Shown here in pieces: positions 55,027-63,663 of a stretch of DNA of 64,000 nucleotides. The stretch is from VGWB01 sp964480945. Its GTDB lineage: Bacteria > Bacteroidota > Ignavibacteria > UBA10030. The notes beneath the pieces are model-generated. The model did no database searches. It had not been told where the DNA came from and was given only the letters and a program-made list of their open reading frames with translations. Numbering within the stretch: the stretch's first letter is position 1; each line of letters begins with the position of its first letter. Where the stretch lies: contig CAYZRX010000003.1 in NCBI GenBank assembly GCA_964480945.1, forward strand, positions 1 to 64,000, read 5' to 3'. Position numbers and translations under genes: made by a program.

Positions 55027-56190
55027 TCAGAAAAGGGATGTAAAGAGTGCGTTGGGGATGGTGCTTCTAAGCGGTGGAGCTCCAAAATTCTCGCTCGTCC
55101 GTTCCAGTACCTCAAGATATGAAATCGGCGTCCCCGGGACAATGTTGTATCCGTCCCCCAAAATGATCCCACCGTACGGCGCAAGAGTCTCGAGGATCTT
55201 CGCTGTTTCTTGCTCGATCTCATGCCTGGGCCCCTGGGAGAGGAGCATGGGGTTGATGTTGCCATGGAGAATGACCTTACCCGCGAGCGCGAGCATCTCT
55301 GCCGGCGCGTTCCCCGGGCCGTAGCCGCTCAGCATGGTAATGTGCAGATCATTCAATAACGCCGGGTGAAGATGCACGTTACGTCCGCAGAGGTGCATCA
55401 TCCTCCCATCGTACCTCTCGCAGCCGAAAATGCCATACAATCGCTTTCCGACGGGGACACAGAACTGCTGGTACTGTTCCAGCGAGAGGACCTGGGCGGA
55501 ATCATCGGAGTAGCTGAGGCCGTCGAACATCGGCCGTTCCAAGATCCTCCGGTACTCTGTCTCAACCTCGATGTAGCGATCGGTAATCGTGTCCAGAAGC
55601 GCGCGGCTTTCGTCCGGAGCTCCGAGCAACCATTGGTAAAAATCACTGCCTGCCAAGTCCACCGCCGACATGAAGGGGCTGTCGGCATTGATCCCGATCG
55701 TCACTTCCACCGGAATTATCTCGCCGTTCAGCCTGACCTCGATCTCCTCTGCCATCCTCTTCATTTCAATATACCACTCGAGCCGTTTTCCCCAAAGTGT
55801 GGTGGACCAGTCTGGTAGTTGGTAGTGGACTAACTCATCGATGCTCGAGAGGCGCGGAACGGAACGGGGCGTTTCATTCTCCTGCCAGTGGATCTCGCAC
55901 CCACAGCCGCTCGCATTGGTGACATTCTGGAAGTCAGGAGAAACAGTGATAACCGGCTTGGTAAACCAGTTATCGGGAATGTTCTCAATGCGCCACTTGG
56001 AGTTCTCAAGTTGATGGATGAGCTGCGTTCTTGGATCGGAGAAGTATTCCGCGAACGCCACCCTACGCTCGTGCAATATATAGCGTGCCTCGATCCCCAG
56101 CAATACCGGCACTCTGTCAACGGGGGCAAAGTTGTACGCACGTTCGAGCCTGCTTCTGCTCTTCACCATCTCACTCTCGGGATATTGCAT
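55027..56190 (-). CDS. UroD-family protein, second methyltransferase-like paralogue
   Basis: A protein of about 387 aa of the uroporphyrinogen-decarboxylase superfamily, first gene of the minus-strand block. MVKSRSRLERAYNFAPVDRVP is the standard beginning, so the ATG at 56169 is as plausible as 56190. Unlike the paralogue at 36964, it keeps the MMHLCGRN zinc pair (HxC). The third ligand Cys, expected about 77 residues later, is absent (ILGDGYNIVPGTP). The true haem enzyme HemE is unlikely given the divergence. It may transfer methyl groups with the corrinoid protein encoded 18 kb downstream. Confidence 0.8.
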   Translation of the reverse strand: MQYPESEMVKSRSRLERAYNFAPVDRVPVLLGIEARYILHERRVAFAEYFSDPRTQLIHQLENSKWRIENIPDNWFTKPVITVSPDFQNVTNASGCGCEIHWQENETPRSVPRLSSIDELVHYQLPDWSTTLWGKRLEWYIEMKRMAEEIEVRLNGEIIPVEVTIGINADSPFMSAVDLAGSDFYQWLLGAPDESRALLDTITDRYIEVETEYRRILERPMFDGLSYSDDSAQVLSLEQYQQFCVPVGKRLYGIFGCERYDGRMMHLCGRNVHLHPALLNDLHITMLSGYGPGNAPAEMLALAGKVILHGNINPMLLSQGPRHEIEQETAKILETLAPYGGIILGDGYNIVPGTPISYLEVLERTSENFGAPPLRSTIPNALFTSLF

Positions 56191-56728
56191 GTCGACTCTA
56201 TAGTCTGGCAAGAGACGAAATCCTCTATTCCGTAAATAGATGGGGTAACCGCACTCGGGTGCTCCCCCGCCTTGGGGGCGCCCAGAAGAAGAGATTAGCC
56301 CGTTCCATGGGACAGCCCTCTATGTCTGCGACGATCGATCCACAACGTCGATTGGATGCCGACCGAGAGAGAGCGGAAGCGACGGCACGAAGGATATCCA
56401 GCGCAGTGCACGAATGATCCAAAGCCGATTGTGCTGCAGCAGGCGAAACGGAGCGTGATATCCGCCGGGTTTGATTGCCGGGACTCTGTTTTGCTTGGTC
56501 GAGTATAAAGCTTTTTGGAAGGAACCTCAAGGAGAAACTGGGCTGCCGGAGCACGGGCTGGCGAGAGGCCGCCCGGAGATTCCCGTATTTTGAACGGGAT
56601 ACATCGGTGTGGCATTGATGAATACGGGGTCATCCCATTTCCAGTTATGAGGAAACAAAAGGCTCCTTCGTTTCGTAAGAAAGGATGATAAGGGAATTCG
56701 AAGGATCACTTCAAAGGAGGCAGACTTC
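56191..56728. other. divergent intergenic region, 538 bp
   Basis: This stretch separates the minus-strand catabolic block from a + strand gene and should hold promoters for both. I see no convincing gene, tRNA or cobalamin-riboswitch core. It contains a GC-rich imperfect hairpin (56258-56283, CCCCC/GGGGG arms) and a 6-bp hairpin TCCCGT/ACGGGA (56581-56599). A strong Shine-Dalgarno, AAAGGAGG (56713-56720), belongs to the next gene. No clear -35/-10 pair could be picked by eye. Confidence 0.5.
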
Positions 56729-58450
56729 ATGAAACAATCACTTCTCGCTCTCTTCGGGTTGTGTATCCTCGTCATCACCCCGACTCGCGCGCAGGACCAG
56801 TTGCTGGCCGAGATCCAGAATCTCGCCCCATACGATGTAAAAACGGATGGATTTGTACTTGACAATGACCAAGAGATCTCGATCCGAGGCATTGGCTCGG
56901 CCGACCGCGAATGGGACGCCTCTACATCGGCCTGGATTCTGAACAAAGGGACGCGTGAAGTCGTTTGGAAGATGCGCAGCGCAAGCCGGAGCCGCTACGG
57001 TCGCGGCCTGGATGAGTATACCGATCTCGTGAAGCTTCCGCGAGGAGAGTACGAGGTGTACTACGCTGCTTCCCCTGATTGGTCGCACGATGTCCAGGGC
57101 TTCGGCGAATTGCTTGATTATCTTGCCGACAGGATTTTTCGCTCAGACACTCGGAGGCGCGAGTTTCGAGATTTAAGGCTGACGATCCATGGCGCCGGTC
57201 GCCGTGTCGGTCAAGAGGGAGTGGAACAATGGCACGACCAGATCCGGAAGGAGTCACTTGTCTCCCTGAGCGCTTTATGGGATAATGAATATGTGCGCCA
57301 GGGTTTCATTCTCGAAAAACCGATGCAGGTTACCCTCTACGCTCTCGGTGAGATCACCGACGATGCGACGGACGATTACGGATGGATTATCAATACGAAG
57401 TCCGGCGAGCGGGTGTGGCGGATGTCGGATTTCAACACGCAACGTGCCGGGGGCGCAGAGAAGAACCGGTTGGTTTCGGAAACGATCACGCTCCCTCCCG
57501 GCAGCTACGCGGTCTATTTCGTCACTGACGGATCCCATTCATGCCGAAATTGGAACGCTCCTCCCCCCTACGACCCCGCCTTCTGGGGCATCACGATCAG
57601 CGTGAAGAACGCGTCCGACAAAAAGCACGCTAAGACCTTCGACTTCAAGGGGATTGAGGAGAAGAACTCGATCGTAAACCTTACGCGCCTCGGCGACGAT
57701 GAGTTCGTGTCAAAAGGATTTACGCTTGAGAAACCGACCGATGTGCGGGTTTACGCGATCGGCGAGGGTCGCGATGACAGAATGTACGATTATGGATGGA
57801 TCCTGGATGCCGATGCGCATAAGAAGATCTGGACGATGGAATACGATGAAACGGAGAATGCCGGCGGCGATCAGAAGAACCGGATGGTCAATAAGGTCAT
57901 GCACCTTGACAAGGGCAGCTACATCGTCTATTTCGCCACCGACGGCTCGCATTCGTTTAGGAATTGGAACGCCGCTCCTCCGTTTGATCCCGAACATTGG
58001 GGAATCTCCCTCAGTGCTGTGGGGGAGGGATTCAACGCAAAGGACGTGAGTTCCTACGAGGAACGACCGGTGAAGTCGGCTCTGGCTCAGATCGTTCGAG
58101 TTGGAAACGATGAGCGGAGACGGCAACATTTCACCTTGTCGAAGAAAAGCGACATTCATATCTATGCTCTCGGTGAGGGGCGGGGTCGCGAGATGGCGGA
58201 TTATGCGTGGATTGAAGACGCTGATTCACGGAGGGTGGTGTGGGAAATGACCTATCGCCTGACCGAGTATGCCGGCGGTGCCAGAAAGAACCGGGTTTTC
58301 GACGGCACGATCACCCTTCCCCAGGGCGAGTACATCCTCTATTACGAAACGGACGGCTCTCACGCGTTCAACGACTGGAACGATGACCCGCCCGACGATC
58401 CGGCCAATTGGGGCGTCACGATCACGCTTGCTGGAGAGAGCAGCCGCTAG
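56729..58450 (+). CDS. secreted protein with four internal beta-rich repeats, unknown function
   Basis: A 573-aa exported protein; AAAGGAGG lies 8 bp before the ATG and the signal peptide is cleaved near PTRAQ. It consists of four copies of a domain of about 115-130 residues: R1 25-155 (diverged), R2 176-291, R3 314-430, R4 451-567. Each copy has a GF.L.K....YA.GE stretch, then W, AGG..KNR and PxGxYxVYF. R2 to R4 close with TDGSH..RNWN..PP.DP..WGI, spaced 137-138 residues apart. I know no named family for it; the repeats look like a beta-sandwich, perhaps carbohydrate-binding. It stands alone on the + strand. Confidence 0.85.
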   Translation: MKQSLLALFGLCILVITPTRAQDQLLAEIQNLAPYDVKTDGFVLDNDQEISIRGIGSADREWDASTSAWILNKGTREVVWKMRSASRSRYGRGLDEYTDLVKLPRGEYEVYYAASPDWSHDVQGFGELLDYLADRIFRSDTRRREFRDLRLTIHGAGRRVGQEGVEQWHDQIRKESLVSLSALWDNEYVRQGFILEKPMQVTLYALGEITDDATDDYGWIINTKSGERVWRMSDFNTQRAGGAEKNRLVSETITLPPGSYAVYFVTDGSHSCRNWNAPPPYDPAFWGITISVKNASDKKHAKTFDFKGIEEKNSIVNLTRLGDDEFVSKGFTLEKPTDVRVYAIGEGRDDRMYDYGWILDADAHKKIWTMEYDETENAGGDQKNRMVNKVMHLDKGSYIVYFATDGSHSFRNWNAAPPFDPEHWGISLSAVGEGFNAKDVSSYEERPVKSALAQIVRVGNDERRRQHFTLSKKSDIHIYALGEGRGREMADYAWIEDADSRRVVWEMTYRLTEYAGGARKNRVFDGTITLPQGEYILYYETDGSHAFNDWNDDPPDDPANWGVTITLAGESSR

Positions 58451-58483
58451 GGGGAAAAGATTGGAGGGCGGCTTAGTGCTTCA

Positions 58484-58508
58484 GGCTCATCGGGCCTCTC
58501 GGTGAGCC
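58484..58508 (+). terminator. hairpin after the repeat protein
   Basis: GGCTCATCG (58484-58492) pairs with CGGTGAGCC (58500-58508), 9 bp with one G-T pair and a 7-nt loop, 33 bp after the stop codon. No T-run follows, so it may act as a weak or Rho-assisted terminator. Confidence 0.45.
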
Positions 58509-58568
58509 GCTACCCAAGACTGCGGACACGACCGGAGGATCCTCGGTCCTCACTCTTAGAAATAATAA

Positions 58569-58657
58569 ACCTGTTGCTGCCCGATGACCGTTGACACGTA
58601 GGATGNNNNNNNNNNTCGAAGAGTAACCTCGCGCTTACTTCACGGGCAACAACAGGT
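58569..58657. repeat. 15-bp inverted repeat flanking an assembly gap
   Basis: ACCTGTTGCTGCCCG (58569-58583) and CGGGCAACAACAGGT (58643-58657) are reverse complements with one mismatch. The 59 bp between them includes a 10-N gap. Confidence 0.75.
58606..58615. other. assembly gap (10 N)
   Basis: Ten N in a gene-free region; true size unknown. Confidence 0.95.
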
Positions 58658-58878
58658 ATCTCTCACTGAGATCCAGTCGTCAAGTTTTGTGCCATCTTCG
58701 CCGATGGAACATGTGAAAGAATAGTGGCAGCGGCTAATCTCCTGGTGGGCAGACTTTTTCTAAACACAATAAATGAGAACCTAATTGTAAGAGGCGGGAA
58801 TGACATTCATGCGCTCGCCCCATGCATAGGTTTACCATTTCTGAAAGTGAGCAGGCAGGCAATCCGAGAGAGGAAAGA

Positions 58879-58910
58879 TGAAGATCCACCGGAACGCCGG
58901 TGGATCTTCA
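58879..58910. terminator. strong hairpin, terminator for the S41 peptidase gene
   Basis: TGAAGATCCACCGG (58879-58892) and CCGGTGGATCTTCA (58897-58910) form a perfect 14-bp stem with an AACG tetraloop. It lies about 47 bp beyond the minus-strand peptidase stop, with CTTTCCTCTC following on that strand, and could also serve + strand transcripts. Confidence 0.8.
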
Positions 58911-58956
58911 TTTGAACCAAGAACCGGGTGTATTACAACGGGGGGGGCGCATCTCC

Positions 58957-60591
58957 TCAGTCTAGCTTGGCAATTTTTACTGCTTCCGGCAGGAGCTGAA
59001 GCGCCTTCTGGAATTGAGCATCAACAGCCAGCGTCACGGGATACCATCCATAATTCCCCCAAAACGCTCTCGCAATCTGGGCTTTCAGGAGCGCCTTAAT
59101 GACAATGACGTCCTTTTGAAAGTCCTTTGCCTCGACGGTGACGCCCTTGTTCTTGACAAATTCCTGAAATTCCCCCAGCATCTTTTCCGATACGTTGAAG
59201 CTGCCGAGGAAGCCTTTCAAGTCTTTGTCGTATGTCGACCGCAGACCTCTTCCCTCGCCATCGAGGTATGATGTAATGAACTGGTAGAACATGTCGCGTC
59301 TGCCGAGGTTCTGCGTGGATTCGGTGATGTTGGCCGGTTTTACGATGTAATCCGGTGTGATGCCGCCGCCGCCATAGACAATGCGGCCGCTGTTCGTGTG
59401 GAAAACGGGTCGGCCTGAATCGGCCTTAGTCTCGATGTCCTTCTGATGTTCAAGATTGTCACCCTCCTGCTCCCTCCGCTGAAAAGCCTCACGTTCATAC
59501 TCAGCTTTGTCTTTTCCCTCATAGGATCGCTGGATCAATCGTCCGCTCGGAGTATAGTACCGGGCGATCGTCATCCGGAGCGCCGAGCCATCGGCAAACG
59601 TCCACTGGCGCTGCACAAGCCCCTTGCCGAAACTCGTTTCGCCCACGATCAGCCCCCGGTCCCAATCCTGAATAGCACCGGACACAATCTCGCTCGCGCT
59701 CGCGGACCCGGCGTTAATAAGGATGATGAGAGGGAGTTTCTCATATTTGCTACCCGTCGCCGCGACATATTTCTCTTCCAGCTCTGAAGCTCGGGCCTTG
59801 GTATAAACGATCGTCTTCGGCCTGTCCTTTGTGCCGCCATCGAGGAAGAGATCGGCCATCCGCACCGCCTCTTCCAAGATGCCGCCCGGGTTGTACCGAA
59901 GGTCAAGGATCAATTCCTTCATCCCTTGAGTTCGCAGTTTCTGAAGAGCGTTGTTCATCTCCTCGTCGGTGTTCTCGGCGAACTTGTTCACATGGACGTA
60001 GCCGACCTCATTGTTCACCATCATCGCTACATCGAGACTGTTGATCGAAATCTCACTTCGGGTGATGTCGTAGACGAGGAGTTCCTTTTCACCCGGACGC
60101 ATGATAGTCACTTTCACCCGTGTCCCTTTGGGTCCCCGGAGTCGTCGCGATGCCTGATCTGCCGTGAAGCCGACGGCCGAACTGTCATTGATCTTAACGA
60201 TCCTGTCGTTCGAGAGGATTCCGAGCATCGCCGCCGGACCTCCGCCCATGGGTTCGCTCACGATAATCGTGTCGTTGAGGGCCCGGATCATCAACCCGAC
60301 TCCCTGGTAGTTCCCCCGCATTTCCTCTGCGGCTTTCTGAAAATCCTTCGGAGGGAAGTAAATCGAGTGAGGATCGAGCTGATCCAGCATCCCCTCGATG
60401 GCGCCCTGGGTGAGCTTTCGCGTATCGACCGGGTCAACGTAGTACTTCTCCGCAAGAACCAGGACATCCTTGAACTTGTTGAGCTGATCGTAGATGTTGT
60501 CAGCCGAGACCAGATCTTTTCCCTGGAAACCAACGATGAGCCCGATAACCATCATCGCGGCAACCGTCCACACAGAAAACCTCTTTTTCAT
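58957..60591 (-). CDS. S41 family C-terminal processing peptidase
   Basis: A 544-aa periplasmic serine protease of the Prc/CtpA type. It has a membrane-anchoring signal (KRFSVWTVAAMMVIGLIVG) and an N-terminal cap. A PDZ domain follows at about residues 90-180, with YQGVGLMIRALNDTI. The catalytic core has Ser in INAGSASASEIVSG and Lys in TSFGKGLVQRQ. About 120 residues follow the core. It would cleave hydrophobic C-terminal tails of envelope proteins. The ATG at 60591 directly precedes the signal. A strong terminator follows the gene. Confidence 0.94.
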   Translation of the reverse strand: MKKRFSVWTVAAMMVIGLIVGFQGKDLVSADNIYDQLNKFKDVLVLAEKYYVDPVDTRKLTQGAIEGMLDQLDPHSIYFPPKDFQKAAEEMRGNYQGVGLMIRALNDTIIVSEPMGGGPAAMLGILSNDRIVKINDSSAVGFTADQASRRLRGPKGTRVKVTIMRPGEKELLVYDITRSEISINSLDVAMMVNNEVGYVHVNKFAENTDEEMNNALQKLRTQGMKELILDLRYNPGGILEEAVRMADLFLDGGTKDRPKTIVYTKARASELEEKYVAATGSKYEKLPLIILINAGSASASEIVSGAIQDWDRGLIVGETSFGKGLVQRQWTFADGSALRMTIARYYTPSGRLIQRSYEGKDKAEYEREAFQRREQEGDNLEHQKDIETKADSGRPVFHTNSGRIVYGGGGITPDYIVKPANITESTQNLGRRDMFYQFITSYLDGEGRGLRSTYDKDLKGFLGSFNVSEKMLGEFQEFVKNKGVTVEAKDFQKDVIVIKALLKAQIARAFWGNYGWYPVTLAVDAQFQKALQLLPEAVKIAKLD

Positions 60592-60703
60592 AACACAACC
60601 TTGATGTTAGATTGAAATTGGACCCTGTACGTCAACGGCTTGACGCTGCCGTTAGTTCCGTTCGCGCCGGAGACGAAGACCCGTGGTCTTCTTTCTTATG
60701 ATA

Positions 60704-60735
60704 ACAAAAAATCGCGACTTTAACCACGAGTCGCG
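60704..60735 (-). terminator. intrinsic terminator after the PLP decarboxylase
   Basis: On the minus strand, CGCGACT (60735-60729) and AGTCGCG (60719-60713) form a 7-bp stem with a 9-nt loop, followed by ATTTTTTGTT. This is a good Rho-independent terminator about 100 bp after the decarboxylase stop. Confidence 0.7.
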
Positions 60736-60837
60736 GTCCGCGCGCGGCGACCTTCTTCAGAAAAACGAGCGAAAACAGTGACCCACCTCACCATCCGCAC
60801 CGCGAAGCCCGTCGCGAGATTGATAATCCTCTCGTTC

Positions 60838-62331
60838 CTACGTTGAGCCTTTGTTCGTCAGGAGGGCTTGAAGCTGATCTTGAAAAATTCTCCACGCTTG
60901 CTGGACGTCGCTCTCTCGTACGCGCAAGTTACTTACGACAAACCGGATGGTGTAGCGTTCGCCAAGTTTAGTGTGGGAGAGGAACATGCTACCGCTTCGA
61001 TTGATATTCAACACCAGCTTCTCATTCAACCTGGTCAGCTCCATCTCGTCGTCCATACCGCGCGGGTGAGCGCGGAAACAGACGGTGCTCAGCGGCACCG
61101 GTGCGAGGCGTTCAAAGTCCGGGTGGGCATCAACCCATCCGGTCAAGGTCTTGGCAACACGAAGGTGCTCGCGGATCCGATCCGCCATACCCTTCCACCC
61201 GAAATATCGAAGCACGAACCAGAGCTTGAGCGCCCGGAATCTCCGGCCGAGTGGGACCCCGTAATCCATGAGGTTCTGCACCTCCTCATCGTGTTCGGTG
61301 CGAAGGTACTCGGGGACCAGGCTGAACGCGTGTCGAAGGACTGCCGGCCGCCGCGTGTAGAGAACGCTTAGATCGACGGGGACGAACATCCATTTGTGGG
61401 GATTGACAACAACGGAATCCGCGCGATCCCAACCGTCGAAGAGGCCGCGCATTTCCGGTGCAATCGCCGCCGCTCCTCCATAGGCTGCATCGACGTGCAA
61501 CCACAATCTCTCGCGCTCGCAGATATCAGCAATCTGTGGAACGGGATCGATGCTGGTGCACGACGTCGTTCCGATCGTCGCCACCACACAGAACGGTCTG
61601 ATGCCGTTTTTGCGGTCCTCGGCGATGGCGTCGGCGAGGGCCTGGGGCTGCATGCGGAACTCTGCATCGACGGGTATCTTCCGGATACCCGCCGTCCCGA
61701 AGCCCAGTGTGATGACCGCTTTGTCAACCGAGGAGTGAGCCAGCTCTGACATATAGACGCAGAGCCTTGGCAGATCGCGCCGGCCCGCCATTCCTTGTTC
61801 GCGGATGTTCAAATCGCTGAGGGCCTCACGGGCGGCAGCGATGGCATGGAGCGTGCTCGTCGATGCTGTATCGTAGATGATCCCCCAATTGTCCGACGGC
61901 AACCCAAGCATTTGCCGAAGCCAGTCCAGCGTTACCTGCTCCAGCTCGCTGGCTGATGGGGAGGATTCCCACACCATTCCATTGACGTTGAGCGCGCTTC
62001 CCAGAAGCTCACCAAGAATGCCCGGGCCGCTCGTTGAAGAGTTGAAGTATGCAAAGAACTTCGGATGGCTCCAGTGCGTGATGCCCGGCATGATGAGCCG
62101 GTCAACGTCCCCGAGGATCCGGTCCATCGGCTCGCCGTCCTGCGGCGGCGCCGCCGGAAGCTTACGCCGAATGTCTCCCGGTTGAACGGCGGGAAGCACG
62201 GGATAACGATCGACCTTCTGCATGTAATCGACTACCCAGTCGATCGCTCGATGGCCATACGTTCGGAATTGTTCAGCCGGCATATCACCGATCGTTACGT
62301 TGGAATTCGGCTGGTTGGATGTTTGACTCAT
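60838..62331 (-). CDS. PLP-dependent aromatic-L-amino-acid decarboxylase-like enzyme
   Basis: A 497-aa group II decarboxylase. The PLP Lys is in VVNPHKWMF, the Asp that contacts the pyridine N is in VDAAYGGAA, and the His that stacks on the ring is in SELAHSSVDKA. HWSHPKFFAYFNSSTS is the substrate-loop region of AADC/tyrosine-decarboxylase-type enzymes. Likely activities are decarboxylation of tryptophan, tyrosine, phenylalanine or DOPA to the amine; some relatives are aldehyde synthases. It is cytosolic, monocistronic by context, with a terminator downstream and the DUF4440 remnant 60 bp upstream. Confidence 0.93.
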   Translation of the reverse strand: MSQTSNQPNSNVTIGDMPAEQFRTYGHRAIDWVVDYMQKVDRYPVLPAVQPGDIRRKLPAAPPQDGEPMDRILGDVDRLIMPGITHWSHPKFFAYFNSSTSGPGILGELLGSALNVNGMVWESSPSASELEQVTLDWLRQMLGLPSDNWGIIYDTASTSTLHAIAAAREALSDLNIREQGMAGRRDLPRLCVYMSELAHSSVDKAVITLGFGTAGIRKIPVDAEFRMQPQALADAIAEDRKNGIRPFCVVATIGTTSCTSIDPVPQIADICERERLWLHVDAAYGGAAAIAPEMRGLFDGWDRADSVVVNPHKWMFVPVDLSVLYTRRPAVLRHAFSLVPEYLRTEHDEEVQNLMDYGVPLGRRFRALKLWFVLRYFGWKGMADRIREHLRVAKTLTGWVDAHPDFERLAPVPLSTVCFRAHPRGMDDEMELTRLNEKLVLNINRSGSMFLSHTKLGERYTIRFVVSNLRVRESDVQQAWRIFQDQLQALLTNKGST

Positions 62332-62391
62332 AGTTTGACCTTCTGGATGATTGCTCTCTGCTGGTTTCCCCGGGGTTGCACTCTTTTCCCT

Positions 62392-62598
62392 TTACTTCGA
62401 CTCCGATTCGTTCGGTGGCAATGGAAGCGCCACGTCAAAAACAATTACCCACCGATCCTCTGCGGCACGCTTCCACACCCTCACGTAGTATCCTTTTTCC
62501 ATGATCGCTGCTGCGTCCTTCCCCCGCGTTTCATAACTGCCATAGGTGTACCCGAGGTCTGACGACCGGGCGGCGTCCGCCTTCATTGGTCTCCACAA
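62392..62598 (-). pseudogene. truncated DUF4440/SnoaL-like domain (C-terminal half only)
   Basis: This 68-codon frame encodes DLGYTYGSYETRGKDAAAIM followed by EKGYYVRVWKRAAEDRWVIV, which matches the second half of DUF4440 (NTF2-like) proteins (GDLGYTxGxYE...GxYVxVWRR...W). The N-terminal half, about 70 residues, is absent, and the 285 bp upstream contains no frame that restores it. It is probably a degraded gene; a start at 62586 is also possible if a short protein is made. Confidence 0.6.
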
Positions 62599-62883
62599 CG
62601 CACAGCAATGGTGAATATCTCCACAGGAACATCTGCCAAAATATTGGATTTATTGTGGACGAAAGCAAAGAACCGCAATGTCCCAACGAGATTCTCTCTC
62701 CCTCATCTATCAGCACACACCTGTCACGCTCGGTGTCCAGATCGTTAGACCTTCGATTCGAAGAACGATGGGAAGGATTGAAAGAGAGGTGCCGAGAGGA
62801 ACGAGCAACATTCGGAGACAAAAATGAACTACCGGGCAGAACAAATCGGGGCTGCGAATCGAACGTGACGATAGAGGGTCGTC

Positions 62884-63663
62884 TCAGAGGGGCTTCCCAA
62901 GCAACTCCGGTAGATTGTTCTTATAGCTGCGACTCATCGTGAGCTGCGTGCCATCGCGCAGGATGACGACATACTCGCCGTGAAACCATGGCTGAAGTTC
63001 CTTGATCTTGTCGACGCTGACGAACGTTGAGCGATGGATCCGTATGAATTGATCCGGGTCGAGTTTCTCTTGGATATCGCTCATTGTCTCGCGAAGCAGG
63101 TGCGTTTCCTTCCCGATGTGCAGCCGCACGTAGTTCCCTGCGGCCTCGATCCAGTCCACTTCGTCTGTCCTCAGAAAGTGCACGTGGCCGCCCGATCGTA
63201 CGATCAAGCGGTTCGGGTATTTCCCGGTCGTTCTCGGGTTGGCCAGCATCGACAGCAGGCGCTGGCGGACATTACCGCCGTTCCCCTGCTTGATGCGATC
63301 CTTCGCACGACGCAGCGCGTGTTCGAAGCGCTGCTCATCGAACGGTTTCAGGAGGTAATCGATCGTATTCACTTCGAACGCGTGGATTGCGTACTCGTCG
63401 TATTGAGTGAGGAAAACCACGGCCGGGGTATGATTCTCGCCGATCGCCTCCAGAATCCCAAAGCCGTCCAGCTCGGGAATCTGGACATCAAGGAAAACCA
63501 GGTGGGGGGTACTTGCTCGAATTGCCTCTATGGCATCCCGACTGCTCGCGCATTCGGCAACGACCGCTACATCTGGATCACCCTCAAGCATCTGCCTGAT
63601 CTTCTGCCGTGCCTGAGGCTCTTCGTCGACAATGATTGCGCGCAGACGTCCTGATTTGGACAT
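62884..63663 (-). CDS. LytTR-family response regulator
   Basis: A 259-aa two-domain regulator. The receiver domain (residues 7-125) has the acidic pair in IIVDEEP, the phospho-acceptor Asp in LVFLDVQIPE, Thr in VVFLTQYDEY and Lys in DYLLKPFDE. The LytTR DNA-binding domain (about 155-255) shows NRLIVRSGGHVHFLRTDEVD, then IHRSTFVSVDKI. The ATG at 63663 is chosen for AAAAAGG at good spacing; an upstream extension of the frame lacks domain features. LytTR regulators usually pair with a membrane histidine kinase, which is not visible here. Confidence 0.93.
   Translation of the reverse strand: MSKSGRLRAIIVDEEPQARQKIRQMLEGDPDVAVVAECASSRDAIEAIRASTPHLVFLDVQIPELDGFGILEAIGENHTPAVVFLTQYDEYAIHAFEVNTIDYLLKPFDEQRFEHALRRAKDRIKQGNGGNVRQRLLSMLANPRTTGKYPNRLIVRSGGHVHFLRTDEVDWIEAAGNYVRLHIGKETHLLRETMSDIQEKLDPDQFIRIHRSTFVSVDKIKELQPWFHGEYVVILRDGTQLTMSRSYKNNLPELLGKPL

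Larger units (their letters stand above)
58451..58956. other. 506-bp gene-free region with an assembly gap
   Basis: No reading frame here looks real. The region contains a hairpin after the repeat protein, a 15-bp inverted repeat flanking the 10-N gap (58606-58615), and a strong terminator at 58879-58910 belonging to the minus-strand peptidase gene. Confidence 0.6.

Noticed and set aside
56191..56728. Possible cobalamin riboswitch upstream of the UroD/corrinoid locus
   Set aside because: None of the conserved core (such as the GCCACTG box) was found on either strand by eye; a covariance-model search would be decisive.
62845..62875. Possible tRNA T-arm (GTTCGATTC on the minus strand)
   Set aside because: The flanking 5-bp stem does not pair, and no acceptor or anticodon arm could be found.
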